Below, piece by piece: positions 32,391 to 43,639 of a stretch of DNA of 64,000 nt. The stretch is from Cristatella mucedo (Eukaryota > Bryozoa > Phylactolaemata > Cristatellidae). The DNA is taken from NCBI GenBank assembly GCA_009760855.2, contig WPIO01000088.1, forward strand, positions 766,001-830,000, in the 5' to 3' direction. Under the pieces are notes generated by a model. That model was not told the origin of the DNA. It saw only the letters and a program-made list of their open reading frames with translations, and ran no database searches. The translations under genes and the position numbers were made by a program. Every line of letters starts with the position of its first letter. Within the stretch, counting starts at the first letter, position 1.

Positions 32391-33791
32391 GATCAGAGAG
32401 TCCATCCCTAAGGTGGCAGCATCCATTATGGACTCCTGTCCCTCAATAAAAAACCCTCAGAGCCACCGTCCATTAATTCCGTGCAGCACCTCGATGCCTT
32501 CATTAGTGTCTGGCCTTCGCGCTAATCACTCCGCAGAATCAGCATTACTTCGGGTATAACGACCGTCTGAGGAATGCAGACTTAGGGCGAGAGTTTCTCC
32601 TCGCTTGGCTTAATATATTTCGGCAGCGTTTGATGCCATTGATTACCGAGTCCTTCTCAGACACCCTTCACCTTGCCTTGTGCATTATTGGCTCTGCAAT
32701 GCAACGGTTTAAGACCAGATCTCAGTGGGAGACTCAAGAGTAATAACGTGAACGGACAAAGATCAGCCGAGTATTTTCTGAAGTACGAGCTACCTCGGGG
32801 CTCTAATAGTGGTCTACATCTGCGGCCAGCTTCTACTCTTCCTCTTGTCGATGCGATCGACGAGTACAATCTATGCTTTCACTTCCATGCAGACGACACT
32901 CAATGTACGACCTTATCTTTGGTCTCTCACAGCCCTCGATTCTGTCGAGTTTACAATTTCCGATTTCCGTCGAAATTCCGTCGAATTCCCTACACACTCT
33001 TGCTGCATGCATCGATGACGTCCGCATAGGGATGGCAGAAAACCTTCTGAAATTGAATGACGACAAAACCAACTTGCTAGCTGTGGGCAAACCAAGTGCG
33101 ATTCGGAAATTTGGAAACCTGACGCGCTCAAAATCGGCTTCGCCAACATAGTCTGCGTGAAATTTGGGTGTCCTGTTCCAATGTGACTCTTCATTGGACG
33201 ATCGCATCAGCTCCACTGTTACGTCTGCTAAAACTAAGGCTTGCTTAGACAGGGGTCCTACATCGAAATTGGTTCATGCATTTGTGACATCGCGTCTCGA
33301 CTTCTACTTCGACTCACTGCTCGCTAGTATCCTGTTGTTTTCAATCAGGCGATCGCAGCCGGTGCCAAACTCTGCTCAGCCAGGCTCGTCTGTCGTGAGC
33401 GTCGCAGTTGCCACGTCACGCCGCTTCTCGCCGACCTGCACTGGCTCCCAGTTGGGAATCGCATCGACTACAAGGTCACAAGGTCACGGTGTCACTTACG
33501 TCTAGGTCGCTTAGCTTTCTGGCTCCAGCCTCCGATCGCAACTACTCCCCCACTAGGTTAGCAATCGTACAGCTCTCTGTTCTGACTCGACTCGCTTGCT
33601 TATATTACTCGTACGAACCTGCGAATCGTCGGAGACCTTGGAGCCTTCAGCTCCCATGCTCCCAAAGTCTGCAACTCACAACCCCGAAGCACGTCATAAC
33701 GGCCCCTGACATTGAGAAAAACAAGCTTAAAGTGCAAAAAGTGTTTCTTAAAAAGCATTCGGTGAATTTCTTCGTCGCGTGAACGAACGTG

Positions 33792-33925
33792 CCATGTACA
33801 CTATGTACATGTATGCCATGTACACTATGTACATGTATGCCATGTACATTATGTATATGTATGCCATGTACACTATGTACATGTATGCCATGTACACTAT
33901 GTACATGTATGCTATGTACACTATG
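33792..33925. repeat. 24-bp tandem repeat in a LINE 3' UTR
   Basis: Unit catgtacactatgtacat + GTATGC, about 5.5 copies, with one variant unit (ATTATGTATATG). The unit is itself partly palindromic (ATGTACAT). It lies between the end of the LINE-C ORF and the tail. Confidence 0.93.
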
Positions 33926-34035
33926 CCTGCTCCTTGCGGATGCTACAGCCTTTCATTTGGCAACGCTTTCTATACGGCATCTGTAAAGTGTCAAGAAAAA
34001 GAGATTCAGTTGCCTGAGGGTGCTGTAGAAATGTA

Positions 34036-34150
34036 TCATAATAATAATAATAATTCACTTGATAAAGCGCCCTCAGAGAACTTAATCTCTCTCTAGGCGC
34101 TTTACATTTGCTGCAAAGGCAAATTCAATTGAATGGTGAGTAAAATCATG
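34036..34150 (-). mobile_element. LINE-A 3' end, joined tail-to-tail to LINE-C
   Basis: AATAATAATAATTC then gataaagcgccctcagagaa, ggcgctttacatttgctgca. It begins inside the ATA run that ends the plus-strand LINE-C copy. Confidence 0.85.
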
Positions 34151-34438
34151 CATCATTTTTGTTATCATTATTAACTTGCCTTACAATTCCTTCATATGGT
34201 TTCCGTGTGGCTTAGTCTGCGGAGTGACGGGCTCTAAAAGCTCGAGTTCTGACAGCGTGCGACGCCGCCCGCGAACTCGTAGTGAGGGCATTGATTGGTG
34301 GGCATCGATCGCTTGGTTTTGATTGGTACGACTGAACCTCTTTGTTGGGCCACTTGCGAGGTTTAATGCTGCAATCTGACGTGCGCCGCAGCTCGTTCAC
34401 GCAGTCATTGCTGAGATTTCAGGCAAGAGGTTGAGTGG

Positions 34439-34688
34439 ATGTCATTTAATCTCTTTCCTCTTGTTATAATGACTGTTTTAAAGAGCGGCCTCTTGAAAGA
34501 TCTCTTCAATAAATTCGTAGGCGTGGCGTCGGCCGCCCAGGCTGCTGCCACACAGCATACATGCCACTCGAACGGTGTCACGCAGGTAATGATTCGCTTG
34601 AGAGCCTCAAACCGCGGGCAAATTAATCATCTACCCGAAGTCGCAGTCGGCCGGAATATGCGAGACGTACTCGTCGCAGGCCCGCTGA
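34439..34688 (+). CDS. Candidate two-exon small protein, 62 aa
   Basis: Exon 1 (34439-34585) starts MSFNLFPLVIMTVLKSGLL, has an Ala-rich middle (VGVASAAQAAAT) and ends HTCHSNGVTQ at donor CGCAG|GTAATG, phase 0. A 61-nt intron ends AAGTCGCAG. Exon 2 (34647-34688) adds SAGICETYSSQAR and TGA. The start could act as a weak signal or membrane segment. An AG upstream (GAGATTTCAG at about 34422) could instead make this an internal exon. The product is not recognised. Confidence 0.3.
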
Positions 34689-35036
34689 TTCTAGCGGCGC
34701 CCGCCACTTCTAGTCGGCCGCCCGAACGCAAGGGAAACGCACGCCTCTTAAAAACCGCCGGTTAAATTTCGTTGAACCGATAACCAAGGAGCTGCTATAT
34801 CCGCGACCAGTATGTCCAGGTGCAAGCATTTCTGCGACCGAAATGTGGATGACGCCACGCTCTGGCGGCTGCGTATTGGAGACCACTGCGCCCCGGTTCT
34901 CATTCTTTTAGTCCGCGAAGTCTGACGAGGTCGGTGGCGGTGTAGCTACCTCCTCTGCGGTTGATCGTGAATCGCATAAGACGTGCACTGTAAGAGCTGC
35001 GATGTTTTGCATGGGCCACAGCTTGAATCAGTTAAA

Positions 35037-35690
35037 AATAATAATAATAATACATTTGATAAAGCACCCTCAGAGAACTCAATCTCTTTCTAGGCGCTTT
35101 ACATTTGCTACAAAGGGAAACGCGATTGAACGGCGACTGGTATCATGCTTGATAAACAACGTGAATAACATACTTAGGGGTGATATGCTCAGGATCAGCA
35201 TGCAAGTGCGGTCGGTGGCAGCATGCACAGTGTCAGCACGCACAAGCACATAAAGGACGAATCACATGGACCCACTAAATGTTGTTATAAATAGGTGCGT
35301 TTTTTAATTTCTTTTTAAATGTGGTCAAGCCAGGGGATGTTGTGACGCAAGTCGGGAGTGAGTTCCAGGCTTTGTGAGCATACGAATTAAAGGCGCGGTC
35401 TCCAAGCGATTTGAGGTTTGTAGGAGGTATAAGTAAACAGTTAGTTTCCGAAAAGCGGGTGGTACGATGCTTAGTCTGGCGGCGCAGTAGATCTGATAGG
35501 TAAGCTGGAGCCGAAGAATGAAAGGACCAAAAAGTGAGCGACAAAACCTTGAAGTCGATCCGTTTCTTGACTGGTAGCCAGTGCAGGTGGGCGAGAAGTG
35601 GTTTGCTGTGGCAACTGCGACGCTCACGACAGACAAGCCTAGCTGCAGAGTTTTGTACCAGCTGCAAGTGCCTGATTGCACATGCACAGT
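35037..35690 (-). mobile_element. LINE-A 3' part, minus strand
   Basis: Tail ATAATAATAATAC, gataaagcaccctcagagaa, then the UTR. On the minus strand 35275-35667 encodes the C-terminal ORF segment (LQLVQNSAARLVCRERRS, LHWLPVKKRIDFK). The truncation is at about 35690, followed by a triplicated tatatagttgctatta junction (35690-35740). Confidence 0.87.
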
Positions 35691-35729
35691 TGCTATTATA
35701 TAGTTGCTATTACATATTATATAGTTGCT

Positions 35730-38515
35730 ATCAGGTCCCAATCGAAGACAATGCCTCTCTCCAGTTGTCACCTGTTGACCTCATGACGGCAGTCAAACTT
35801 TGTTCATCGAGGAGGTTTCAGAGCTCCTCGCTAAAATATCCGAGTGTCCGACGGGCCGTTATTGATTGCACGAGACTTTTAACATTCGCCTTGACAACCC
35901 TAGCAGCAGTCCGGTCCGCTCATTTCTCAACTTTCTGGAGAACTTTGATTTGTTGCAACTCGTTGATCATACCACTCATATCGGCTGGCCGTATCCTGGA
36001 TCTTGTGATCACTAAGGATACCTGCCCCGCTGACCTTGTTGTGTGCCCGCTGACTCTCTAGAATCAGAACCTCGTTCTCATTAACTATTCCAGTCCAGCT
36101 GTAAGTGCAGGCTAACGTCGCGTTTATGTGACAACGACACTTAAACAAGCATAGGACAGGAGAAATTTTAGAAATCTGTCTGTGTAGCAGATCTTCGCGA
36201 TCTGCACCCAGAAATGGCCGACAGCCTCAATACTCTCTCTCTCTGATTCAGTTAACGTGAAACTTAAGAGTGCCCGTGACGATCATGCTCCTATACATTG
36301 TCTGTATACAGAGTAGTGGGGATTCCTTTCATTTTACGGAAAAACTTCAAAAGATGCGTCGTGCTAAGCGCAGGCTTGAACGCCGCTTAAGAAGTATGGT
36401 TCTAATAACAATATTGCCAATTTCAAAGACTTCCTTATATCTACACGTGGAAGCTTTGAAGAGTCGGAGCCTATTTTCTCACTCCAAAACCGATATCGTG
36501 CTAGTCAGACCAAAAATAGATCTTTTAAGACGGTGAAACATTTACTTGCCAACTCTGAGAGGTCTCACTCCACATATATTATTGGCTAGAACAACACATT
36601 GTTGGTGTTCTTCGTCGAAATAATTGCACACATTCGCACCACTATAAAGCCCCCTTCGAATATAGCAGTAGTTTAGCCGCAACCTATGACCTTTCTTAAG
36701 AGATCTTCCGGGTTTTCTGCATTGTATGTGGCTACCTTAATAGCATTTAGTAAATAGAGCTCGTCTTCTGAAGACCCAATACCATCCATTTTGTGGTATT
36801 CACTGGCAGACAATCTTAGTCCAGCCACAACTGAGATTCTTAATTGGCTTCCTCGGATACCGAGGCGGCACGGAACTCCTTCAAATCGGCCATCTTTTGA
36901 CCGACGCTTTAAAAGCCTGATTTAGTTTTTTCGAGGTCCTGGAAAACTGTCACGTCCGGTTTCACATTCTTTTTTTGTCAAATATTATTGAAACGATTGT
37001 CGTCCAGCAGCTTGCAGCACACATTGAAAATAACCGACTTCCGACACAAATCTCAGTAGGCATTGTAATATTAATATTAAAATATTAATATTAAAATATT
37101 AAATTCAATACAATTCAAGTGATACATTCACTCCACTGACGATGCTCTCATTCGTGTAAGGAATGGCATCCCCAATGCAGCAGCAGCCATGTTGGGAAGG
37201 CCACTGCCCCAAACCCCTGGTGGTTCATCAGCTGCATTCGTAGCTATTGATCGCGATGTCGTACTTAGATGATTGAGAACAACAATGCGTGTGGCCGAAG
37301 CGGCACTGGCGTGCTTTAAATCGCTTTTGTTTTTTAAATCGTTTTTTTCTGTCTGGTCGTGTGTAATCCGTGTGGTGTGGGGTTCCGGTCTCACCCACCA
37401 GAGGGTGTGGGGTACCGCAAAGGTCCGTCATCGGTCCTTTGATGTTCTCCGTTCATACTTAACCTTAGGGAACGTGATATTTGGGCCCACGGACTCGGCT
37501 ATCACTTGTATGCTGACGATAATCACCTGTATGTATCTTTTCAACCATCGGGGTCTGCTGCAGTGACTGATAAACTGACTGCTTGCCTTGGCAGACATTC
37601 GACGTCAGACGATTTCCTTTCACTAAACGACGATAAAGTGGAATTTCTACCCATTGACCGCCGCAAGCGTAAGGCTATACTAAAATCCTTTGCTCTTTTG
37701 AAAGCTTATGCCGTTGCGCGACATGGCGTGCAAAATCACTTACCGAAGCGTCCGGCTCTGTCTTGGCTAAATTATTGCGATTCCATTTTGGCCGTGCGGA
37801 GGAAACAAGCTACTGGGCCACTGCAGCTGGCGATGGAAATGGCTTCAAGGCTTGTTTGTTTCGTTGCTTGCTTGCTCGTTCGCAAATCCCAAAGGTCTGA
37901 ATGAGCGTCTCTTTTGCTGAAGGAGCTCCGATGGATGGCTACCACTTGATCAACGGACGGAGAGCAAATTGTTTTCTTGTTGGCTCACTACTGCTGCTGC
38001 ACACAACTGCTCGGTTCTTTGATTCCTCTGCTTAAACAGAACGATAAAAGCATGTGCTAGGTTTTCTCTGTGGATGCTAGACTGTGGACCTCGCCCTCAC
38101 AGTTCTTACTCGGCTATATATCTACTCTCCTGCTGCCGACTGTGGCGCATCTTTTCCAGCCGTCGTGAGCTGCTACTGCGGTGCAACTAGCTACTTCTGT
38201 AGCTCACTGCTTGCTGATCTACCCGGCCTGTGCAATCGTGCCTTACAGTTGGTGCAAAACTCTGCTCAGCTAGGCTTGTCTGTCGTGAGCGTCGCAGTTG
38301 CCACATCACGCCGCTACTCGCTGACCTGCACTGGCTACCAGTCAAGCAACGGATCGACTTCAAGGTTTTATCCCACACATACGATCAAGTATCTTGGCCA
38401 ACGAATGTGTAGCGAAAACCACTTAGGCTCTCAGCGGGCTACAGAAAACTCTCCTGCGTAACACCTACTTAGTATTTGTACCTTTTTTAAGTTACAGACG
38501 GAGATACATTACATA
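35730..38515 (+). mobile_element. LINE-B, long degraded copy with endonuclease remnant
   Basis: It contains, in order: an endonuclease remnant (AGRILDLVITKD near 35990, typical of the domain end in L2/CR1 elements); a basic linker (KMRRAKRRLERRLRS near 36352); an RT start (NIIETIVVQQLAAHI near 36985); HSTDDALIRVRN near 37130 and SSAAFVAIDRDVVLR near 37215; GVPQRSVIGP near 37405; YADDNHLYVSF near 37510; and LNDDKVEFLPI. C-terminal LINE-B motifs and the ACATT tail end it. Many stops and frame changes make it inactive. It is the only copy here reaching into the endonuclease. Confidence 0.75.
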
Positions 38516-38519
38516 GATG

Positions 38520-39159
38520 GTTAAGCTTTGCTCAGCATCTACATTCTTTTAGTATGTATCTGCGATTTAACTCTGGGGTCGTAGAGGTTAAACGCTGTCT
38601 TAGCTAGGATAGATTGATTAGAATTATAATTGTTTTTCTTATATATCAGTCGGATGTTCCGTCAGTCCTGAGGTTATGTACGACTCTTTCTTTCGTGTGC
38701 TTAAGCTTAGTAGCCCTAGATAGTGTGAAAAGGCAGTAAATGCCTTAGATAGCTGTTTGAATCTGCAGTAAACCATGGGCCATTTCGACACCCGTGCACT
38801 GGGCTTCGCGAGAGGACCAAGGGTCATCGAAATATCGCAAGTAGCATGTAGTCATGTATGCAGTCATCTGTGTCAGCAGCACGCGATCTGCGACTGGAAG
38901 TCAGATTGAAGATTGACCTGATTGAGCGAGGGAGATATGATGGATAGAAGCATTCTAATATCTCGAATCTCGAGCAAGACGGGCACACTTCGAAGCTAAT
39001 CGGATTCGCACGCTTCTTCGGTCAACTTCTCAAAATCGTTTAAAAGGCGAATGCATCCGTCGGTGAGTGCGCCGTCGGTGACTGTCCGTCTGTCGGCACA
39101 TCTCGTGTGACATGCGTTGTGACCTTCGTTGCCAGCGAATCCATGTGCACGAGCAAAGA

Positions 39160-39202
<43 letters not shown>

Positions 39203-39540
39203 AGAGAGAGTAGTTAAGTTTAATTTTAATTTAATTTAAAATCAATTAATTAATTAATTGAAATTAATTAAATTTAAATTGATTTAATTAAAATTAAAAT
39301 TAATTTAATTAAGTTTAATTTAAGCTTAAAAAGTTGGAGGATTCGAAAGGTTTTCTTTCTCTCAAGAAAACGCCATCGTACGGAGAGTAACTAAGCAGCG
39401 AATTGCAGGGAATCTCCTGAGCCTCACTCGTCTCCTAGAGCGCTCCTAGAGCGCGGCTCGAGCTCGAGTTCGAGGCTCGATTGGCGACAGGCGACAGGCG
39501 AACGCGCCAGCAGTGCTCTCCTACTAAAGCTCTCCTACTG
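38520..39540. other. No gene; GA run and TTAATT tract
   Basis: A GA run lies at 39163-39208 and an AATTAATTTAAA tract at 39210-39325. No exon or repeat family is identified otherwise. Confidence 0.4.
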
Positions 39541-39548
39541 CGCTACTA

Positions 39549-39726
39549 AAGTAACAGCCAATCGGAGCGTTCGCCTGTTTGGATTGTCGCCCTTGCTAAA
39601 AGTCTGCCCAAGCTGCGCAGCTGGGCAGCGAAGAAGTGTTCGCTGAGCTTTGGCCCGCTCAGATAAGGCGGAGCTACTCAAGTAACAGCCGACCCGAGCG
39701 TTCACCTGTTTGGATTGTCGCCCTTG
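39549..39726. repeat. 46-bp direct repeat, 131 bp apart
   Basis: gtaacagccaatcggagcgt then TCGCCTGTTTGGATTGTCGCCC at about 39550 recurs as gtaacagccgacccgagcgt then TCACCTGTTTGGATTGTCGCCC at about 39681. The spacing suggests an old tandem duplication of about 131 bp. Confidence 0.8.
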
Positions 39727-40470
39727 ACTCTCTCCTTGCGGTGCTGCCGCTCACGCGCGGGAGTGTCCCAAGGGGAAGCAACTTTTGGGAAGCATGGGAG
39801 ATAACTTTTGCAAACCAAGCAACTGCGGCTCTGCCCGCCATCTTTCTTGCCCCGGTCAAGCGCGTCTGGAAAGCAAAGATTTCACTTGACGTAGCACGCT
39901 AGCGATGCAATATTTCTACTGTGTTTTATTTCTATTTTAATATTGAAGAGTGCCCTCTCGGTGTTTGACTTATCGACTTTTCTTTAGCGCGACCTTGCTC
40001 TCCTCCTGCTGCTTCGGATGACGCTGTGACGCTTTTGTTGAGTTTCCAGCTGCTGCACTATAGCCCTAAGCGATTACGATTTATCCCAAAATCTCAGGAG
40101 TCATTTGCCCCAGAATAAATTAGCATGTATTAATTCAAATTCATAAATTTAATATTCTTCCATTCGAATGCCAATTTTCTTAATAACCTAATCATAGCTC
40201 GAGTCGTTCGTAAAAGTAAATAGGCGGCAAACTAAAAAGAATCGCTTGATTGTTTGGAGATCGGTCAGTCAGCTCGCGAGGGTGAGTTTTGCAGGGCCAA
40301 CTATTGCAAGCTATTTCACGATTATCTTTTTTTTAAGAGTTTTAGGTCTAGCAAGTAATCGTCCGACTTCTTTCGTGGGCTCAGATTAGTCTCACGCTGC
40401 TTGTTGGCTTGCCTGTTTTACAATCGACTATCAAATCGTCGCCAAGCAAGTTCCTTCTCATAGCACGCTA

Positions 40471-41385
40471 ATGACGCAATATTACAACTCTGCGCTTCGT
40501 TGCTATTCGAGTATTGGTGGGCGGGTGGCGATCGCCCTCTTGACCTTTGCCAGATTGACCTTGAACTTTGCAGGATCAACCGTCTTCATCCGGCTGCAAT
40601 GGGCTTCGAACTCCAGCATCAAAATGAAACGCGTCACCGTGGGCCACGCAGGCGTGTGGGCGTTGGGAGCGAACGGCCTCGTGTATTACAAAAGCAACAC
40701 CTACAACAGTGGCGGACGCCTCGGGGCTGGCTGGCAAGAGAAACCTGGCATTAGGAATCCGAGTTTGCTCGTGTCGGCTGCGACTCGCTGCATCGCTCGA
40801 CAAGCTGGCGAGACGTTCTACCGATCGCACTCGGATCCCGAGTGGTCGAGAAGCGCGTCCGATGCGCAATTCGGGCCGTTCGTTCGACTGGCACTCGACT
40901 CTACTCAGTCGTCGTCGGCCTTTTACGGACTCTGGAGGAACCGCTCTCTCGCTCTCGTCGCCGATTCCCGATCGCCGGCGGCGGTCGCCTGTAGCGGCGG
41001 CGGTTCCATTGCGTGGCTCGACATTGCTTTCGGGCCCTCGGGCCTTTGGGCGATCGCTGCGAACGGCTCGATGCATTTCCTCAGAGGAAGCCGACGCTCT
41101 GCCGGAGCCGAGGCTCGCTGCAGACGCGATTGGGCATCGATCGCGGGCGGCGGCAGCAGCAGAAGCAGCTTTAGGCAAGTCGCTTCGGGAACTAATGCCG
41201 TCGTCGCCATCGATTCTGGTGGCTACCTGTATGCGCGCTCGAACGTGAGCGAGGCAAACCCGACGGGCAGCTATTGGGCGCGATTAGTCGTGAACCGTCG
41301 TGTCATTAGCGTGTCCATAAGCACTGCTAATCGCATCTGGCTTGTGGACTCCTCGGGGCACGCCTTCCTAGCTACGGGCGTGTGA
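40471..41385 (+). CDS. Tectonin-type beta-propeller protein
   Basis: The open frame is 304 codons to TGA. From about residue 36 it shows tectonin blades: VTVGHAGVWALGANGLVYY, then WLDIAFGPSGLWAIAANGSM, then FRQVASGTNAVVAIDSGGYL, then WARLV and VISVSISTANRIWLVDSSGH. Members of the family (tectonins, tachylectin-1, fish-egg lectin) are sugar- or lipid-A-binding propellers. An acceptor ACTTTGCAG at 40573 gives a phase-1 exon start. A donor ATTG|GTGGGC 57 nt upstream would join ATG 40471 to it. The 57 nt contain no stop and are in frame; if retained they add AIALLTFARLTLNFAG, a signal-peptide-like segment. So either form could be real, or a more distant 5' exon could be used. Confidence 0.75.
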   Translation: MTQYYNSALRCYSSIGGRVAIALLTFARLTLNFAGSTVFIRLQWASNSSIKMKRVTVGHAGVWALGANGLVYYKSNTYNSGGRLGAGWQEKPGIRNPSLLVSAATRCIARQAGETFYRSHSDPEWSRSASDAQFGPFVRLALDSTQSSSAFYGLWRNRSLALVADSRSPAAVACSGGGSIAWLDIAFGPSGLWAIAANGSMHFLRGSRRSAGAEARCRRDWASIAGGGSSRSSFRQVASGTNAVVAIDSGGYLYARSNVSEANPTGSYWARLVVNRRVISVSISTANRIWLVDSSGHAFLATGV

Positions 41386-41549
41386 GCAGAGCGATCGGCT
41401 TTCGCAGGGTGTCGCCGCCGCTTCAACGGAAGTCATGCAAATGTCTTTTCAAAATGTCGGCGTGCAAAGTTTATCTCTACACTGCTGCACGCAGAAATTG
41501 AACCCTCACTCATCCTAACTCCAGCTTTCGGAGAGCAACTGCGCCTCTG

Positions 41550-41556
41550 GAATAAC

Positions 41557-41591
<35 letters not shown>

Positions 41592-41657
41592 ACTCGATAA
41601 AGCGCCCTTAGAGAACTCAATCTTTTTCTAGGCGCTTCACATTTTCTGCAAAACTCC
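41550..41657 (-). mobile_element. LINE-A tail, minus strand
   Basis: Eleven or so AAT units, then gataaagcgcccttagagaa and ggcgcttcacattttctgca. It lies 165 bp after the tectonin stop codon, probably in or near its 3' UTR. Confidence 0.85.
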
Positions 41658-41987
41658 TCTACCACGTGCTACTCTCAAGAATAATGCTAGCGCACAAATA
41701 CAGAATGTGCGAAGGTACACGATCTATCCAATTGATGATTCTGCGCAAGCAAACGTGAAATACTCGCTCTTTAATGACGCCTTTGACGCCTTCTACTCAC
41801 AGAGAGCTCTCTGAGCTGCATTCGCACTTGCAGCCCAGTGTTCACCCGCGGTCTCCACGGGCCGCCGATAATGAGCCGCTCACTTGGTGTCTGCGCAGCG
41901 ATCAATTATCGGTTGTAATAAGTTATAAATTTGTAATAAATGTTCTGTTGCAATAAATTCAGGACGCTTGGCCAAAGTCACTTACCC

Positions 41988-42022
41988 GCGCGCGCGCGCT
42001 CACGCGTGCACGCACGCACACA
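41988..42022. repeat. CG/CA alternating run
   Basis: cgcgcgcgcgctcacgcg then TGCACGCACGCACACA: purine-pyrimidine alternation of the Z-DNA-prone type. Confidence 0.8.
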
Positions 42023-42136
42023 ACTTTCGGATAGGCGCTCGTCCTTGCCGATGCGCGCAGACGCACTCGCGCAAGTTCCGGTGCCTCGTCGACTCTTCGA
42101 AGAGCGGCTGGCGAGTTACTCGAGCGGCGCGCCCGA

Positions 42137-42169
42137 CGTGGCGCCATGTTAGCCCAACATGGCGCCACG
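42137..42169. repeat. Perfect 14-bp inverted repeat, 5-nt loop
   Basis: cgtggcgccatgtt, AGCCC, aacatggcgccacg. The arms contain GGCGCC and CATGTT. Confidence 0.9.
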
Positions 42170-42299
42170 GCGTTTGGCGACGGTAACGGAACGTGGCCGC
42201 AGAAAAAAAGAGTCCCCTTATACCGCAATTCTACCGAAATTCCAAATGCAAATCGATGGCGCGGACCAGTCCGTTTCCTGGCCTCGCCGAGAGATTCAA

Positions 42300-42930
42300 G
42301 TGTGTTAGAAGATAATTTATCTATTTATTAGAAGAAATCAGAAGTGAGTTATCTATTTAGTCGAACAGATTAGAAGGGATTTTATCCATTTATTAGAAGG
42401 GATTATAATGGAATTGACCTATCTATTAGAAGGGATTAGAAAAGAATTTACCTTTTCATTAGAAGAGAATTTTTTTAGTTATTAGAAGAGATTAGAAGAT
42501 ATTGTATTATTTATTAGAAGGAATTAGAAGTGATTTATCTATATAGTCAAAAGGATTAGAGGGGAATTGATCTATTTATTAGAAAGGATTAGAAGGGAAT
42601 TTATTTATCTATCAGAGGGGATTAGACGGGAATTTATCTTTTATTATTAGAAGGAAATGTGTCTATTTATTAGAAAGAATTAGAAGTGATTTATCTATTT
42701 AGTCGAAGGGATTAGAAGGGAACATATCTATCTATCTATTAGAAGGGATTGGAAGGAAATTTCATCTTTTTATTAGAAAGGATTGAAAGTGAATTTATCT
42801 ATTTATTAGAAGACATTGGAAGGCATGTTATTTATTCGTTAGAAGAGATTGGACGATATTTTATCTATTCGTTAGAGGGGATTAGAAGGGAATTTATTGT
42901 TTTAATAGAAGGTATTAGAAGCGAAGCGTT
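42300..42930. repeat. Degenerate minisatellite, unit about 36 bp
   Basis: Variants of gaagggattagaagggaatt then TATCTATTTATTA repeat about 17 times, with length and base changes. The plus frame over 42749-42940 stays open and reads like a leucine/isoleucine-glutamate repeat (IYSLEGIRREFI). It may be chance. Confidence 0.85.
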
Positions 42931-42934
42931 TCTC

Positions 42935-43560
42935 GTCAAAAGAAATACCGAGAACAGTTCGCACGCGCAGATGCTGCGCAGCGAACACGAACGAGTGGAT
43001 GGATCCCGGCAGGAGCTCGAAGCTCGAAGACAAGAGTTCAAGGTTGTTCAGTGGGCAATAAGGAATCGCATGCGGAGCCACCGCACAACCGGTTCGTCGC
43101 CACGCTGGCTGCCACGTGACTGCCACGTGACTGCCTCGAGGACTGCTTCTCTACGCCCTCAATGTACTGCTGCAAGGGACTACTACTCGTGAAGAGCAAT
43201 TTCGCTCGGCTCACTCTTGGCTTTAATTGAAGCCGTCAGTCCGTCGGTCCGGCTCCTCCGCGACCTCCACGAAATGCAGTAGCTTCGCAGTGCTGGAGTC
43301 AGCGTCGCCCGCTGTCAGGATATGGCTACGCTATTAGTCGGGATACGGCTACGCTTGGACCAATCGCGAGGACAGTTATAACAAAGGACAATTGTAACTA
43401 GGCATCGCACCAATGCGCAGCAGTCGGCTGCGACTGTGCCGTAGCGGAATTCAACGGCTATCAAAGAATTGTCAACCTGTTACTGGAGTATCGTGACAAA
43501 AGTGCCAAAAAAAGCCAACTTCGACAAACGAAATCAGCGCCGATAAAATAAAATATATAT
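42935..43560. other. No confident gene
   Basis: The plus-strand open frame ending at 43192 has a charged helix-like part (ERVDGSRQELEARRQEFK, about 42990-43045) but no splice support. A cagtagcttcgcag and two GGATACGGCTACGCT-like words follow. Confidence 0.25.
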
Positions 43561-43639
43561 AAATAGCACGACACTTTCTTTGCACGTCCTTACCTTCGGA
43601 TTGTGGCGCTCTAACCTTGGGCCTCTAACCTCTAGCCGT

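Larger units (their letters stand above)
32095..34035 (+). mobile_element. LINE-C copy, long but degraded
   Basis: It starts in the linker (MHNPKMAASTINLL near 32145). The RT domain is broken by stops and frameshifts: RANHSAESALLR, AAFDAIDYRVLL, then HADDTQ in place of YADDTQ near 32890. NDDKTNLLAVGKP and SRLDFYFDSLL are still readable. It ends with gcatctgtaaagtgtcaaga, GAGATTCAG and GAGGGTGCTGTAGAAATG. It is interrupted at 32311 by a minus-strand LINE-A tail, at 32213 by an 8-bp array and at 33792 by a 24-bp array. Confidence 0.85.

Noticed and set aside
40576-41178. 200-codon minus-strand ORF over the tectonin gene
   Set aside because: Antisense shadow of a GC-rich coding exon; Arg/Ala/Ser-rich, no motif.
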